Assembly (NCBI GenBank): GCA_022315425.1
Contig: JAIUPT010000020.1
Location: forward strand, 1,426,001 to 1,490,000
DNA: 64,000 nt
Source: Pseudevernia furfuracea
Taxonomy: Eukaryota > Ascomycota > Lecanoromycetes > Lecanorales > Parmeliaceae
Direction: 5' to 3'
Shown here piece by piece: positions 27,974 to 39,283 of the stretch. The translations under genes and the position numbers were made by a program. How positions within the stretch are numbered: the stretch's first letter is position 1; the number at the start of each line of letters is the position of its first letter. Under the pieces are notes generated by a model. The model did not search any database. It was not told where the DNA came from and saw only the letters and a program-made list of their open reading frames with translations.

Positions 27974-30626
27974 ATGGAAACACGAGAGTACGGAACAGCT
28001 GCTGGATCTTATGAGTCACGCAATGATCTAGCACTTCGCTCAGCAGCAAGTGATCCAGCTGCAGAACCGCGATCCAATACCCCAAATACACGATCACAGC
28101 AAGAGTCCGAGGCTCGGAGTCACAAATCTAAGCATTCCAGGAAAATCTCCATGAACGGATCGAAAGCTGGACAGGCGCAGCCCACGGACGCTCCAGACTC
28201 CCAGATTTCTAAAGAAGAAGACGCAACACCTTCAAAAAATGTTGTGAATCAAGCTATGGCTACCTCGCTCCCAGATGTTATCGTGCGACGCAACCAGCTT
28301 TTTGACAAGCTCAAGTGCCAACGTCATGCAGAGATCCTGGAGAAGGAGAAACCAGAGATCAACGTTGTCCTGGACCTTGGACTAGACAAGCAGGGGAAAC
28401 CAAGAGCCGCAATGCCCGTCGCCGCAAAAGCATGGGAGTCTACCCCAGGGTCATTTCTCAAGCATGTGGACAAGGATGTTAGTAGCGATGTTGTCATAGC
28501 AAAAGTGGACGGTAAAGAGCTCTGGGATCTTGATAGGCCGTTGGAACATGGGTGTCGGGTCAGCTATGTTCCCTTCTCCTCTGCGGAAGGTCGAAACGTC
28601 TTCTGGCATTCCAGCGCCCACGTTTTAGGGGAAGCTTGCGAATGCCAATTCAATTGCCTGCTGTCACATGGTCCGCCCGTCGATCAAGGGTTCTTTTACG
28701 ATATGGCAATAGCCGAAGGGTAGGCTAGCCACTCGGAGATGAGTCAAAACCAACATGCTGATGGCTCTCAGGCAAGTCGTAAAGGAGGCAGACTGGGCGC
28801 CCTTGGAGAAAAAAGCGGCGCAGTTCTTCAAAGAGAAGCAGCCCTTTGAGAGACTGCATGTGTCGATTCCGGACTTGAAAGAAATGTTCAATTACAGCAA
28901 GTACAAAATGTATTACATTGAGAATCTTCTACCTCCTGAAGGAAGCACTGTGTACAAGTGTGGAACTTTGGTAGATCTGTGTCTTGGGCCTCACATTCAA
29001 AACACAGCGAAGATCAAGGCATTCCAGATCATGAAGGTTCGTGAACATGGTCGTAGATGAGACACAATGCTGACGGGTAACTCGTTCAGAATTCGTCATG
29101 CTACTTCCGAGGGGATAAGAACGACGACTCGCTGCAGCGGATATACGGCGTTGCTTTCCCGGACAAGAAGCAGATGACAGATCACAAAAAGTTCCTCGAA
29201 GAGGCATCTAAGCGAGATCACCGTAAGATTGGTGCCGAACAAGAACTGTTCTTCTTTGACGAAGTCTCTCCCGGCAATGCTTTTCTTCTGCCGCATGGGA
29301 CTATCATCTTCAACGCTCTCCAAAAATTACTCCGCTCTGAATACCAAAAGCGTGGATACCAGGAAGTGCAATCTCCGAACATGTATGACGTTGACTTATG
29401 GAAAAGATCTGGCCACTGGCAGCATTATCGAGACGATATGTTCAGTCTGGAAATTGAGAAGAAAAAGTGGGCTTTGAAACCAATGAACTGTCCAGGTCAC
29501 TGTATTATATTTGGTCATAGGGAACGGAGTTACCGTGAATTACCGTTGAGAATGGCCGACTTTGGTGTTTTGCATAGAAACGAGGCGTCTGGTGCCCTTA
29601 ATGGCATGACCAGGGTACGAAAATTCCAGCAAGACGACACTCACATCTTTTGTACTCAAGAACAGGTAAGCAGCTTGCCAAAATGTTCTTGTATTCACGA
29701 AGTGACCCTTTTCTATAGATAACGCAAGAAATTGAAGGACTGTTCGATTTCCTCAAATGTGTCTACGGGCTTTTCGGGTTCCCCTTCAAGCTCGAGCTTT
29801 CAACGCGGCCTGAGAAGTACCTCGGAGATCTCGAGACCTGGGATGTTGCAGAGTCTAAGCTCAAAGAAGCTCTGAATGAATTCACAGCGGCCGGCGGTGG
29901 GCAATGGGAGCTTAATGAGGGAGATGGTGCCTTTTATGGACCCAAGATTGACATTGCAATATCCGACGCCTTGAAGCGAGAGTTTCAGTGCGCCACCATC
30001 CAGCTCGATTTCCAGCTTCCGCAAAATTTCGAATTAGAATACATGACCGCCGAGACGGGCTCGAAGCCCAAAGCTAACGAATCAGTGGACGTGAAGTCAG
30101 ACAATCCTGCTGGCTCCTCGAGCAAACCAAAGGCGCCCGGCCCTGGACGAGCTCGTCCCGTCATGATCCACCGTGCGATTGTTGGAAGTTTTGAACGGTT
30201 CATCGCCGTCATAACCGAGCATTTCGCAGGGAAGTGGCCTTTCTGGTTAAGTCCGCGACAAGTCCTGGTCATCCCAGTCATGCCAACGGTCAATGATTAT
30301 GTCGAGGAGGTGCAGCAAATACTCAGAGCTCAGAAGATGCACGCGGACATTGACATTAGTGGGAATACGATGAAGAAGAAGATTCTTACCGGGCAATTGG
30401 CACAATATAATTTCATCTTTGGTGAGTTCGATAAGGCTCTTGATAGCAGCGGTTCAGCTGACATGGCTTAGTGGTGGGAGCCCAAGAAAAGGAATCGCGC
30501 TCTGTGAATATTCGCAATCGTGATGATCAGGAAACGCAATCGAAAGGGGAATTGATACCGTTGGACGAAGCCATCCGAAAATTGAAGGCTCTGAGGAAGG
30601 AACGGCGCCTCATCAACTCCATATAA
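27974..30626 (+). CDS. THS1: Threonyl-tRNA synthetase (class II)
   Basis: This enzyme charges tRNA-Thr. After a Ser/Gln-rich N-terminal extension of about 95 residues comes LPDVIVRRNQLFDKLKCQRH and the TGS domain (VDGKELWDLDRPLEHGCRVS). The editing domain has HSSAHVLGEACE (H-x-x-x-H) and DQGFFYDMAIAEG, then CGTLVDLCLGPHI. The catalytic core has RDHRKIGAEQELFFFDEVSP, LLPHGTIIFNALQKLL (motif 1), KPMNCPGHCIIFGHRERSYR and RVRKFQQDDTHIFCTQEQ (motif 2), GAFYGPKIDIAISDAL, and MIHRAIVGSFERFIAV (motif 3). The anticodon domain has PRQVLVIPVMPTVNDYVEEV and VNIRNRDDQETQ. Four short introns were removed. The start is the first ATG in the open frame; ATG 28256 (MATSLPDV) would give a shorter cytosolic form. 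The same gene often serves both compartments in fungi. Confidence 0.93.
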
Positions 30627-31405
30627 TAAGGACTCTCGTCCGAGCATGGCAGATGGCATTTGGAGCGTATTCCGTACTCCAAAGTATCTGAAGGAGCAGC
30701 GGCCCGGCTTAATGATAAGAGAGACCAGCACAATAGACGCTCCGACCCAATCAATTGTCGTAACATTACTATGAGAGATTTGAAGCTGACAATCTTCCCC
30801 ACTCTCCAAACCAAGTAGTGACAATGCTGTGTCTTACTCACAATAACTGGGCAGTACCTAGGAATAGGATGTCGTTGGCCAGAACCCACTTTTATTCTTT
30901 AGGCCAAGTACAGTACCTAAGGTGTACTGGTAGACTCGTAGATCACCTCACAGTGGGGAGTTGAGGACGAGATTAATGCTACGTTTGTACCACACAACTC
31001 ACTCTTTGTAGCATCTCACCTAAGACTTCCTTATTAATTATTCCTTAGTCCTTATACCTTATCCTGACAGCGACAATCTTCAATCTTCTCCAGTAGCCGG
31101 GGCATCCGTAACTCTACAATCCCAATTCCCATTGTGCCTAATTCACAAAGCGACCTCCTGTGTAAGACTGCCCGAAGCAGCCACCCGAAGCCAATCGACT
31201 AGCTGTTTCCTTTTCGCATTCACCCTTCCACGGTCATCTTTGAGTCTGGTATGTACGTTTTTGGAGCAAGTGATTCCTGATCAAGGCTGCAATCTGGGCC
31301 GCATGACATGTTTCGGGGGCAGTACTGAGGCATTCTCCCCCAAATTGGGGGCCCCTTAAAATCCCATGAGCTGGCAAAGGCTGACGATGAAACGTTTGCA
31401 GTGGA
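30627..31405. other. Upstream region of the SLM1-like gene
   Basis: About 0.8 kb of promoter and leader. The coding start at 31406 directly follows a good splice acceptor (TTTGCAG), so a leader intron is likely (donor near 31250, GTATGTACG). I see no other gene. Confidence 0.45.
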
Positions 31406-34091
31406 ATGGCTCAGCGGCAGGTCGGAGCAACAGACTTTGGCCAGGGTGGATCCAAAGCCCTCTCGCACTCGAACTTGCACAACCAGTCTGTGCACCTTGA
31501 CGAAAATGCGATGGTCGGTCACCCAGGATCCTCTACAGTTGGAGAAAGCGATACTCACCACGCTACTTCTACCATGTCCCAGTCACAGACTTTGACGCCC
31601 TCGCGTGGGGGCACCCTCAAAAAGCGACAGTCGCTCAGTAGAAAGAATAGCTTGAAGCGAAGCGGAAGCCGAAAGGACAGTCGCCCAGAGAGCGTAAAAA
31701 GCTTGACTTTCGCAGACGATGTGGGTGGACACGGATCGGAGATGAACAGCGCCTTCTTCACCCCTGTACCCACGACTGGAAGCCCTACGGAGATCCTAGC
31801 GAACAGGTTCCAGGGTAGGTTTAACTATGGAGATTGAATGGAGTATCTACAAAGAGGATATGTGCTGATACGTCTAATCGTCAGTTTGGCGGAAGGTGCT
31901 TAAAGATCTGATCACCTACTTTCGAGATATCCAAAAATCCTACGACGCCCGCTCCAAATCCCACTATACAATTTCGAACGTCATTACGAACATTCCTACT
32001 CCTCCCCAGTTCGCATCAGAAGGAGGCATCAGTGACGCTATGTATGCTTTAAGAGACTTCCATAAGCAATCGATAAACGAGGGCAATAAGGCCAAGTCCA
32101 TTGAAGAAGATGTGATTGTGCAGCTCACAGGTCTTCGGAGTGATCTGGGACAGAAGATCAAGGAGATAAAAAGCCTTTCTGGGGACTTTAAAAACGGCGT
32201 AGACAAGGAAACTGAGGGGACTAGGAGAGCAGTACGGGACCTGCAGGACGCTCTGGGTGCTTCAAATACGGACGTGAAGAATGACCCCTATTTGATAAGA
32301 CTTGGAGTTGACCGTCAATTGGGGAGACAGATCGAAGAAGAGAACTATCTGCATAGGGTATGTTTATAATGCAGAATTGTCTTGCAAAGCTCATGCTGAC
32401 TGTTCAGGCATTCTTGAACCTGGAAAGCTCCGGTCGAGAGCTCGAGTCGATTGTCATGGGAGAGATTCAAAAGGCTTATAGTGCATACGCCGGAATCATC
32501 AAAAGAGAAGCAGATGAGGCGTATGAGGCTGTTGAAAGACTCCGAAGCGGTCCTCTTGCTATCCCGAAAGATTTTGAATGGAACGCTTTTGTTGACAATA
32601 ATGAGCACTTCGTGGATCCCAGACTCCCAGTACGCAGAGTGGAGAACATTACGTATCCAGGTAAAGATGATGCGGCTGCTTCAGAAGTCAAGGCAGGGAT
32701 GCTTGAGCGTAAGAGCAAGTACTTGAAAAGTTATACACCTGGATGGTAGGAGTTTTCTTGAATTCTGACGTGAAATGCTTTCATTGACCTAGCATAGGTA
32801 TGTTCTATCTACTACGCATCTCCATGAGTTCAAATCGCCAGACCGGATATCTAGCCAAACGCCAGTTATGTCTCTGCCACTCGCAGACCAGAAACTCGGC
32901 TCGCATTCGAACGCCGACTCCACGTCCCACAAATTCATGCTCAAAGGACGTCAGAGTGGTGGTATGCATCGAGGACACGCATGGGTATTCAGAGCCGAGT
33001 CTTTTGATACGATGCTCGCCTGGTTTTCTGACATCAAAAACCTAACTGAAAAGACTGGCGCGGAACGCAAGGAGTTCATTCGACGGTCTCATGCACGTAG
33101 TGTAAGCGCAGGCAGCCATAAAGCAGGCTCTATCAGCAGCGATGGCGGTATCGATGAGGATGAAGCAGACGTAGTCCCATACTCTGCAACCGCTTCTCAA
33201 GCCGAAATACCACCCCAAGTGGAAAAGCTCCCACAGCGCCCAAATCCAGGTGGGCGTTTTCCGAGTGCTTTGAAGATCAATCGAGACTCACAAGTGTCCG
33301 TTACCCCTTCTAGCTCAACGGGCGACCGAGAAGTAATTGCTGCTGCCGGCGCACTCCCGGGATCCGGTGTTCTTTTTGGTAGCTCGGGGCAGCAGGTTCA
33401 GGCTGGTGATGATGAAGCAAACGCCGCGAGAGGAGAGCTAGACGGTACGTCTGCAACGCCATTGCCAATAGATTCATACGCTCCAATGGCATCGAAGCAG
33501 GGCCCCAAAGGCCTACCGTTGCAGAATGGATCGAACTTGGCAACAGCTGCTGCTGCTAAGGACCGTAATCCACCAGAAGGAGTCCAGAGCATTGATGATG
33601 CAGGTTCCGTCGCCTATCACCAACAACAGATTGATCCCACACCACGGTCGTTGCCTTCGAATGTGGAAAACAAGGATAGCAAGTACGGCGACTGGCTGGC
33701 CGGAGTAGGGAGTGGAGCAGTCGGTGCTGCTGGGATTGAATCTGACCGACACGATGTAACACAAGAGGGACCGGCTGTTCACGAAGACCAGCCAGGCCTG
33801 CAGACTGTTCCTGCTGCCACTCAAGTTTCTGCTCCGGCACCTCAGGAGTCAGGACAGCCGCCTGTCCAAGGAGCTATATTCGCCGCTTTCCCGTCCATCT
33901 TTAGTGGTACGAGTGACACTGCCAATGCTTCACCGATTACAGGTGACCCGACCTCACATGGCTCTGATCCAGCGTCGCCAATTGGAGACCTGGCACGTAG
34001 ACCATCGCTAGGAAGCCGTGTAGCTACAATTAGCGAACTGCACGTGCCTGGGGAGTTTCCCAAGGCAAATCCCCCTACCAACTCGTTGTGA
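31406..34091 (+). CDS. Slm1/Slm2-type PH-domain protein (TORC2 effector)
   Basis: Slm proteins bind PI(4,5)P2 at eisosomes and act downstream of TORC2 and calcineurin. The N-terminal ~140 residues are Ser/Gln-rich. The helical BAR-like domain follows (VWRKVLKDLITYFRDIQKSY, FHKQSINEGNKAKSIEEDVI, QLGRQIEEENYLHR, AFLNLESSGRELESIVMGEI). The PH domain spans AGMLERKSKYLKSYTPGWYV, HKFMLKGRQSGGMHRGHAWV and FRAESFDTMLAWFSDIKNLT. A disordered tail of about 340 residues follows, with Pro/Ser/Gly/Gln-rich repeats, much longer than in yeast. Three introns were removed (near 31817, 32359 and 32748). The start MAQRQVGATD lies right after a splice acceptor. Confidence 0.85.
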
Positions 34092-34675
34092 AGGAGGTGA
34101 AAGGCAGAATACTCATTCGGGATTCGTGCGTTGTTACAGCATCTGGGGGCGTTCCCAACTAGCCTGTCTCTTAGCCTACTTCTTCATCATGAATCAATTG
34201 CCACTGAAGAAATTAAGGAGCCTCAGATTGCACTGTCAGGGCAATCCCGCCGAAGCATGTCGATCTGTATGCTTACCTCATCCTCAATACTCAATTTCTG
34301 CACAGCCAACTGTGCGAGCGCTGTTACTTCCTTGCGGAATCCAAGCGATATTCGTCTAGAAAAGAGATCACGACCTCTCTTGAATGCAGGAGCTTGGGGT
34401 AGAATAAAATCTGAGCCACTTGTGCAAAAGTAGTGTATGTGTAAGGGGGCGGTTGTTGATAATCAGATTAGCAAGCTTTGCATTTTTGGGGGGTCTATAA
34501 ATCACTTTCTGGGCCATGATTGGCATAACGCAAAGCCATCCCCCTGAGACAGGGCTTCTTTTACTCCTGGAATTTGTCCAAGCACTTGAATTGTTCACTA
34601 TCCGCTGAATGCAACCTTTTGACATTGCAGGCTTCCCCAACAACAATCTCAAATGCAATCTTCGAAACAAACCCT
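34092..34675. other. Convergent spacer between SLM1-like and J-protein genes
   Basis: About 0.6 kb between two gene ends. Only short frames are present and I see nothing I can name. Confidence 0.4.
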
Positions 34676-35647
34676 TCACGAGTTGGGGCCCCGGCCGTGG
34701 TCAAGACCCCTTTGATTTATACCTTCGCTCATGCATATCTCCGGCTCTTGCAGGAGCTTCCGATAGCTTTCTTCCGTCGGGTCTGTGACCCCGTAGCCGT
34801 GTGAATCCCTCGTTCTCAGAAAATTTTGCAATCTCTCATCTTTATTCCCGAATCCTTGAGACTCTGTTCTTCGTTGTCGAATCGCCTTGCTGGCATCCTC
34901 GTGAACCTTTTCAGCCTGCCTTTGGAATGTATAGTCTCCAACTCGAATAGATTGCCCGAAGCCACCGACAAACACGGCCGTGATTACAAGCATCAGGAAT
35001 CCACCGTTAGAGAAATAGACAGGTTCTTGCTTGGTTTTGCCCCTCTGATACCACTTTTCCCAATCCTCCCAGGTTGCATTCCTGAATGGGGAGTCATTGG
35101 TGTCAAAGCCGGTCCATCTTGTATCATTGTTTTGCCCCCAATTATATCTTGGGGCGCCGTGTTCAGGCCGACTGTCCCAACCGGCTCCAGACTTTTCATA
35201 AGCGCTTCGCTTGACAGGATCCGAGAGAATCTCGTGGGCAGTGACTATCAGATGGTAGCGCTCTATCTTTATTGACCCAGGCAGAAAACTCGTAGCGGAT
35301 GATCCGCTCTCGTGGCCATATCTGTCTGGATGATAAATCTTGACGAGTTCGTAAAACGTGTGCTTCGAGTAAGGCGAAGTTTTCTTCAGTCCGAAGATCT
35401 GATACGGAGTAGGCACTGCATTGGGCGAAGGTAGATCAGGCCAAGGTGGGGTTTGCGGTGAACCAGTATGGACATCATCTGAGCGAACAGTTGCAAGGCA
35501 TCGGAAGGGTGGTTTCCCGGGATGAGAGTGTCTTGACCGTTGCGACTTGGGAGATGATATTGATGTATGGATGGGAGTTGCTTGAGGGCAGTAAAGACAG
35601 TGAAGATTGCTGTAACTTGGAAGCAGTATGCTTGGCTTTCTCAACAT
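34676..35647 (-). CDS. J-domain protein, probable mitochondrial membrane
   Basis: This single-exon protein has 323 residues. The N terminus is basic and Ser-rich without acids for about 50 residues (MLRKPSILLPSYSNLHCLYC), like a mitochondrial presequence. The J domain spans TPYQIFGLKKTSPYSKHTFY, LVKIYHPDRYGHES (HPD motif intact) and RYHLIVTAHEILSDPVKRSA then YEKSGAGWDSRPEH. After an Asn/Trp-rich linker, one hydrophobic segment (GGFLMLVITAVFVGGFGQSI) could span a membrane, followed by a charged helix. It would stimulate an Hsp70 partner, and location and partner are inference. It is divergent from the gene at 36094. Confidence 0.82.
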   Translation of the reverse strand: MLRKPSILLPSYSNLHCLYCPQATPIHTSISSPKSQRSRHSHPGKPPFRCLATVRSDDVHTGSPQTPPWPDLPSPNAVPTPYQIFGLKKTSPYSKHTFYELVKIYHPDRYGHESGSSATSFLPGSIKIERYHLIVTAHEILSDPVKRSAYEKSGAGWDSRPEHGAPRYNWGQNNDTRWTGFDTNDSPFRNATWEDWEKWYQRGKTKQEPVYFSNGGFLMLVITAVFVGGFGQSIRVGDYTFQRQAEKVHEDASKAIRQRRTESQGFGNKDERLQNFLRTRDSHGYGVTDPTEESYRKLLQEPEICMSEGINQRGLDHGRGPNS

Positions 35648-36093
35648 TATGCAAAGTCTAGACCAAGAGCTCTGTGGCTCATCATCGTTGACATGGAAGG
35701 AAAAAGGTATCTACAAAGCCGTTGCTGAGAATAATAATGAAGAACCATGACGTTTCTTTGCGGGAAGAGGATACTCTAATACAGGACAATTAGCGTGCGG
35801 AATTACGGTACGACTAGCGTATCTTAGCGTATCACCAAGCCAAAAGTTTTAGTTCAAACTTCACGCGTCTCTCTGGACTCCTGGAGAGCTTTTGAAGTCA
35901 CATCCTGTCGAACAATTTGCTTATTGGCTTTCGATACGGTAATATACGCGCTATACTGCTGCGAGTACCCACTTTTTCTGGAAAAAGCGCCTTGCACGTG
36001 CTACAGTTTCACAGCGTGTTTGCTCTGCGGAAATATCGTGTATCTTCTAACATCTTTCCGAGGACTGAGATCCCCCGGAATACGATTGCGAGT
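35648..36093. promoter_or_regulatory. Shared divergent upstream region
   Basis: About 0.45 kb between the J-protein start and the next gene. An open frame continues upstream from 36094 to 35917 without a better start. I see no named element. Confidence 0.4.
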
Positions 36094-37823
36094 ATGAAGA
36101 AGAGGCTCATGAACAGCAGTGTCTTCGTTGTACCCACCAAATATCATGATTCAAAACATAGAACCATCAAACATGACGAGTCTGGCCAAGTCTTCACTGA
36201 GGTTTCGTGTCCAGGAGGACCGATGACCTTAGATTGGGTGTGGAAGACTCAGGGTAGCTCCAGGGAAGCGGCACGCAGAAGATCATCAGATCCTGGATGT
36301 CCATCACTCGTCAACATGGCCATTCGAAGCGCCCTGAGTCAATCATTCAATATTAGTGCCGAAAGTCTTGAGGGACTACCTTGGGAGGTTGCAAATTTGC
36401 TTTGGGAAAGACTCGTCGCTTCGTATGCTCAGTTTTGACCTACCTTATGACTGGCACAAAACAACGCTAACAAGAGAGCTTTCACAGACAACTAATCAGT
36501 GTCAAGGTCTGGAAGGCTTTTGCAGTTGCGTATCCGAAGGAAGGCGTCGATACTCTGAAACGAAAGCATCATGTCATAGCAAGACCCAACATGAAACTCG
36601 GCGATTATATCGCACCTCTTATCTCACCCTCATTTCACTGGATTACTTTTCTGTCGCTGAGCAATATCACCTGCGTGAGTATTTATGAAATCCTCTTTCC
36701 CAACTCTGAACCAAATCTTGAGTCTTGAGACATGCCTTGGGAGTGTCTACTTTGTAGACATGTTCCAAGGCTCAATACAACCCCCCACCCCACAAAATAG
36801 CGATCACTGACTCCGAACTTATGATCCAGTCCCGCACCGATCGTACGTATTTTCGGAGCTCATTGCTCCTCTTTTAGACTCAGTCTTGAGCCTTGAGACA
36901 TGTTTTGAGAATGTATACTCTGTAGACATGTTCCTAGGCTCAATATTTCCCTCAATCAGGCAATACTGACCCCGAATTTATAATCCAGTTGCCCAAATTT
37001 CCCAGCTTACTAACCTCGGAGTCTTGACCATCGGACGAAATCTCACCACTCCAGACATTGGACTCGACGACAGTACGTCTACATTTCGGACCGCCCTCTT
37101 TTAATAATTCCTACCTGAATCTGAGTTTTGAGACACGTTTCGAGAACATCGTATTCATCGGCCTTGTTTTGTGACTCCTTTTCCATCTCAAAGGAGCAGT
37201 ACTGACTCCGAAAACTGAAAGGCATCATCAGAGGCTGGGGACGATCTGCTTCCTCATCAGATGCATTCGGCCTACTCCGAGTCCTCAATTGCCTTTCGCA
37301 AAAGGACATCACTGCCACCGTCTTCGCCCATTTCAATCAGTTCCCAGCGCTATCGTTGTTCAATGTCGAGGATTGCAATATTAGTTCTAAACACAGACAA
37401 GCGGCACGAAACCACGGATGGAACTACAGGACGGGAAAAGACTTCAGCGACTGGCTGGTAAAAGGCGGTACAAGTGGCGCTGGATGGGATTCGATCGTTC
37501 ATGCGGGTTTTCAACTTGGCGGAGCATTCAGCGAGAAGACATTGGCCGCTGAGGGCGTAGAAGCCATCGATGCAATTCCAATACTGCACATGTGCGTAGG
37601 AGCCACTCAACCAGACACGCTGGTCGAAGTAACAGAAGATCGAAGCTTGAGGTCATTCTACCGTGAGCCGGTTAACACGATTCGATCGCCAAATAAGAGA
37701 CCATTGGGTCAGAACATTGCACCAAGCACCAAAATGTCTCGCAAAAAGCCGACCTTACGTGCATCAAAACAGCAAAAAATGGAAGATCTTTTGACAGGGT
37801 TTGGGGCTGAAGCTGCGAATTAG
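36094..37823 (+). CDS. Unrecognised LRR/F-box-like protein with three related long introns
   Basis: The spliced product is about 450 residues. Exon 1 has MKKRLMNSSVFVVPTKYHDS and SLVNMAIRSALSQSFNISAE, SLEGLPWEVANLLWERLVAS, similar in style to the N-terminal region of fungal Rad7/F-box-like LRR proteins. Next come VKVWKAFAVAYPKEGVDTLK and LISPSFHWITFLSLSNITC. A 13-nt exon (36830-36842, SRTD) leads into LAQISQLTNLGVLTIGRNLT, then GRSASSSDAFGLLRVLNCLS, a leucine-rich-repeat-like run. The last exon ends KQQKMEDLLTGFGAEAAN with a basic region that could target the nucleus. Introns at 36675-36829, 36843-36988 and 37073-37233 are sequence-related to each other. The first intron (about 36421-36505) is ordinary. 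Function is unknown and the LRR reading is tentative. Confidence 0.72.
36675..36829 (+). repeat. Introner-like intron, copy 1 (155 bp)
   Basis: GTGAGT donor, ATGATCCAG acceptor. It shares TTGAGTCTTGAGACATG, TGTAGACATGTTCCAAGGCT and CACTGACTCCGAACTTAT with the next intron, far beyond splice signals. Confidence 0.8.
36843..36988 (+). repeat. Introner-like intron, copy 2 (146 bp)
   Basis: GTACGT donor, ATAATCCAG acceptor. It contains TTGAGCCTTGAGACATG, TGTAGACATGTTCCTAGGCT and TACTGACCCCGAATTTATAA, aligning along most of its length to copy 1. Confidence 0.8.
37073..37233 (+). repeat. Introner-like intron, copy 3 (161 bp, diverged)
   Basis: GTACGT donor. It shares the start ATTTCGGA...CTCTTTTA and TTTTGAGACACGTTTCGAGA with copy 2, and GTACTGACTCCGAAAACTGA with both. 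The middle is diverged. The acceptor that keeps frame is ATCATCAGAG (37233). Confidence 0.65.
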
Positions 37824-37978
37824 AGAGCCGCGAGTGGGGGGTACATTTCGTATGTCTTGGGCCAAGACATACGAGCCGAGGCTAAAGAGACCTCGAATAA
37901 CGATTGTGGTTGTAAATCATGTCATTCTACGCAGTTGTTCTACCAGCTCTCTTTCCGTGTCCGACAAAGTTCATATCG

Positions 37979-38859
37979 ATGGCGACTCAATTACCTCAGA
38001 TACTAGAGGTCGAACGAATTAGCCCTTTGATTTTTAGGATTTTGGGAGGAAACCCCAGCAAATTTACTCTGCAGGGTCAGAAACTGTCGGGCATCATGTT
38101 AGCAGATGCTGAACTTGCGAAGGAACGAACACCTACCTTGTGGGCAGGGGCCAATCCCGTATCTTGCTCGACACTGGTGAAGGCAAACCCTCTTGGTCTC
38201 ACTGCCTCTCCTCGATTCTCACATCAGAATCTACCACGATATCTCAGGCAATCATCACACATTGGCATCCAGACCACGTTGGTGGAGTGAAAGACCTCCT
38301 CTCCCTTTGCCCCAAGGTAGCAGTCTATAAGCATGACCCGGCAGGCGGACAAAATCCCATCCATGACGGCCAAATATTTGAGACAGAAGGAGCTAAGTTG
38401 CGAGCATTTCATTGCCCTGGCCACACTACGGACCATATGGCTTTCGTACTGGAAGAGGAGAATGCAATGTTCACCGGCGATAATGTCCTGGGACATGGAA
38501 CAGCAGTATTCGAGGATTTAGCCGTGTATCTTGACAGCCTATCGCGCATGCGGGAGCAATTCCACGGCAGAGCCTATCCGGGTCATGGCACAGTTATAGA
38601 AGATGGACGGGCTAGGATTGAGGAATACATCGCACACAGAAAGCAAAGAGAAGAAGAGATCTTGCAGGCTCTCAGGGATATCGGGCCGGAGGCAACGCCA
38701 ATGGAATTGGTGAAAGTTGTGTATAGAGATGTGCCAGAGAATTTGCATGTGCCAGCCGCTAATGGTGTAGTGCAAGTCTTGCGGAAGCTGGGGGATGAGG
38801 GAAAAGCTGCACAATGTCAACATGAGAGGTGGCAGATAGCTGATAAAGCGACGCACTGA
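37979..38859 (+). CDS. Metallo-beta-lactamase fold hydrolase (LACTB2 type)
   Basis: It starts MATQLPQILEVERISPLIFR. After one intron (about 38075-38129) it continues GTNTYLVGRGQSRILLDTGE. The zinc site is ITHWHPDHVGGVKDLL (H-x-H-x-D-H), then FHCPGHTTDHMAFVLEEENA, the Asp in MFTGDNVLGHGTAVFEDL, and YPGHGTVIEDGRARIEEYIA. The C-terminal winged helix (YIAHRKQREEEILQALRDIG, VVYRDVPENLHVPAANGVVQ) is the LACTB2 signature. LACTB2 in animals is an endoribonuclease. Related fungal enzymes also act as thioesterases in polyketide clusters, but no polyketide synthase is nearby, so a housekeeping hydrolase is more likely. It is tandem with the preceding gene (155 bp). Confidence 0.85.
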
Positions 38860-39283
38860 TCGACAAGCGAGGGAACTCCCCAATTCTACGGGCGGTACTG
38901 GATCGTGCCCCAGGCCAAGGCTTGCACGAATCTTAACATGGTCGAGTGCAGCAAATCCCGAGCATTCTAGCAAAATGCCGGTGGAGATGTAGCTAGCCCG
39001 GGCGTTCACCCATCGTTCGACGTTAACCATATATGGATGCATGGAGTTCTCCCTTTCCATATCAGCAGAGACAGGCGTATCAATAGAAGACGGGATCGCA
39101 GAAAGTAAAGGATCTAGGTATTAGGATCCAGATTCTCTAATGCACCCCAATGGAACTCGCTGCGCTTGCGCCTGAACAATTCCCGTCCCAACACTCCAAA
39201 AATGCGGAACCATTTCATCAAACGCGACCATGCATGCACAAATCTAAGTTCCAGGAAGTAACGTTTCTCAAAGTCGTCATCTA
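38860..39283. other. Convergent spacer between LACTB2-type and OSH genes
   Basis: About 0.4 kb between two gene ends. I see no gene or repeat. Confidence 0.45.

Noticed and set aside
37979..38859. Polyketide cluster thioesterase
   Set aside because: The LACTB2 fold fits, but no polyketide synthase or tailoring gene is in the window.
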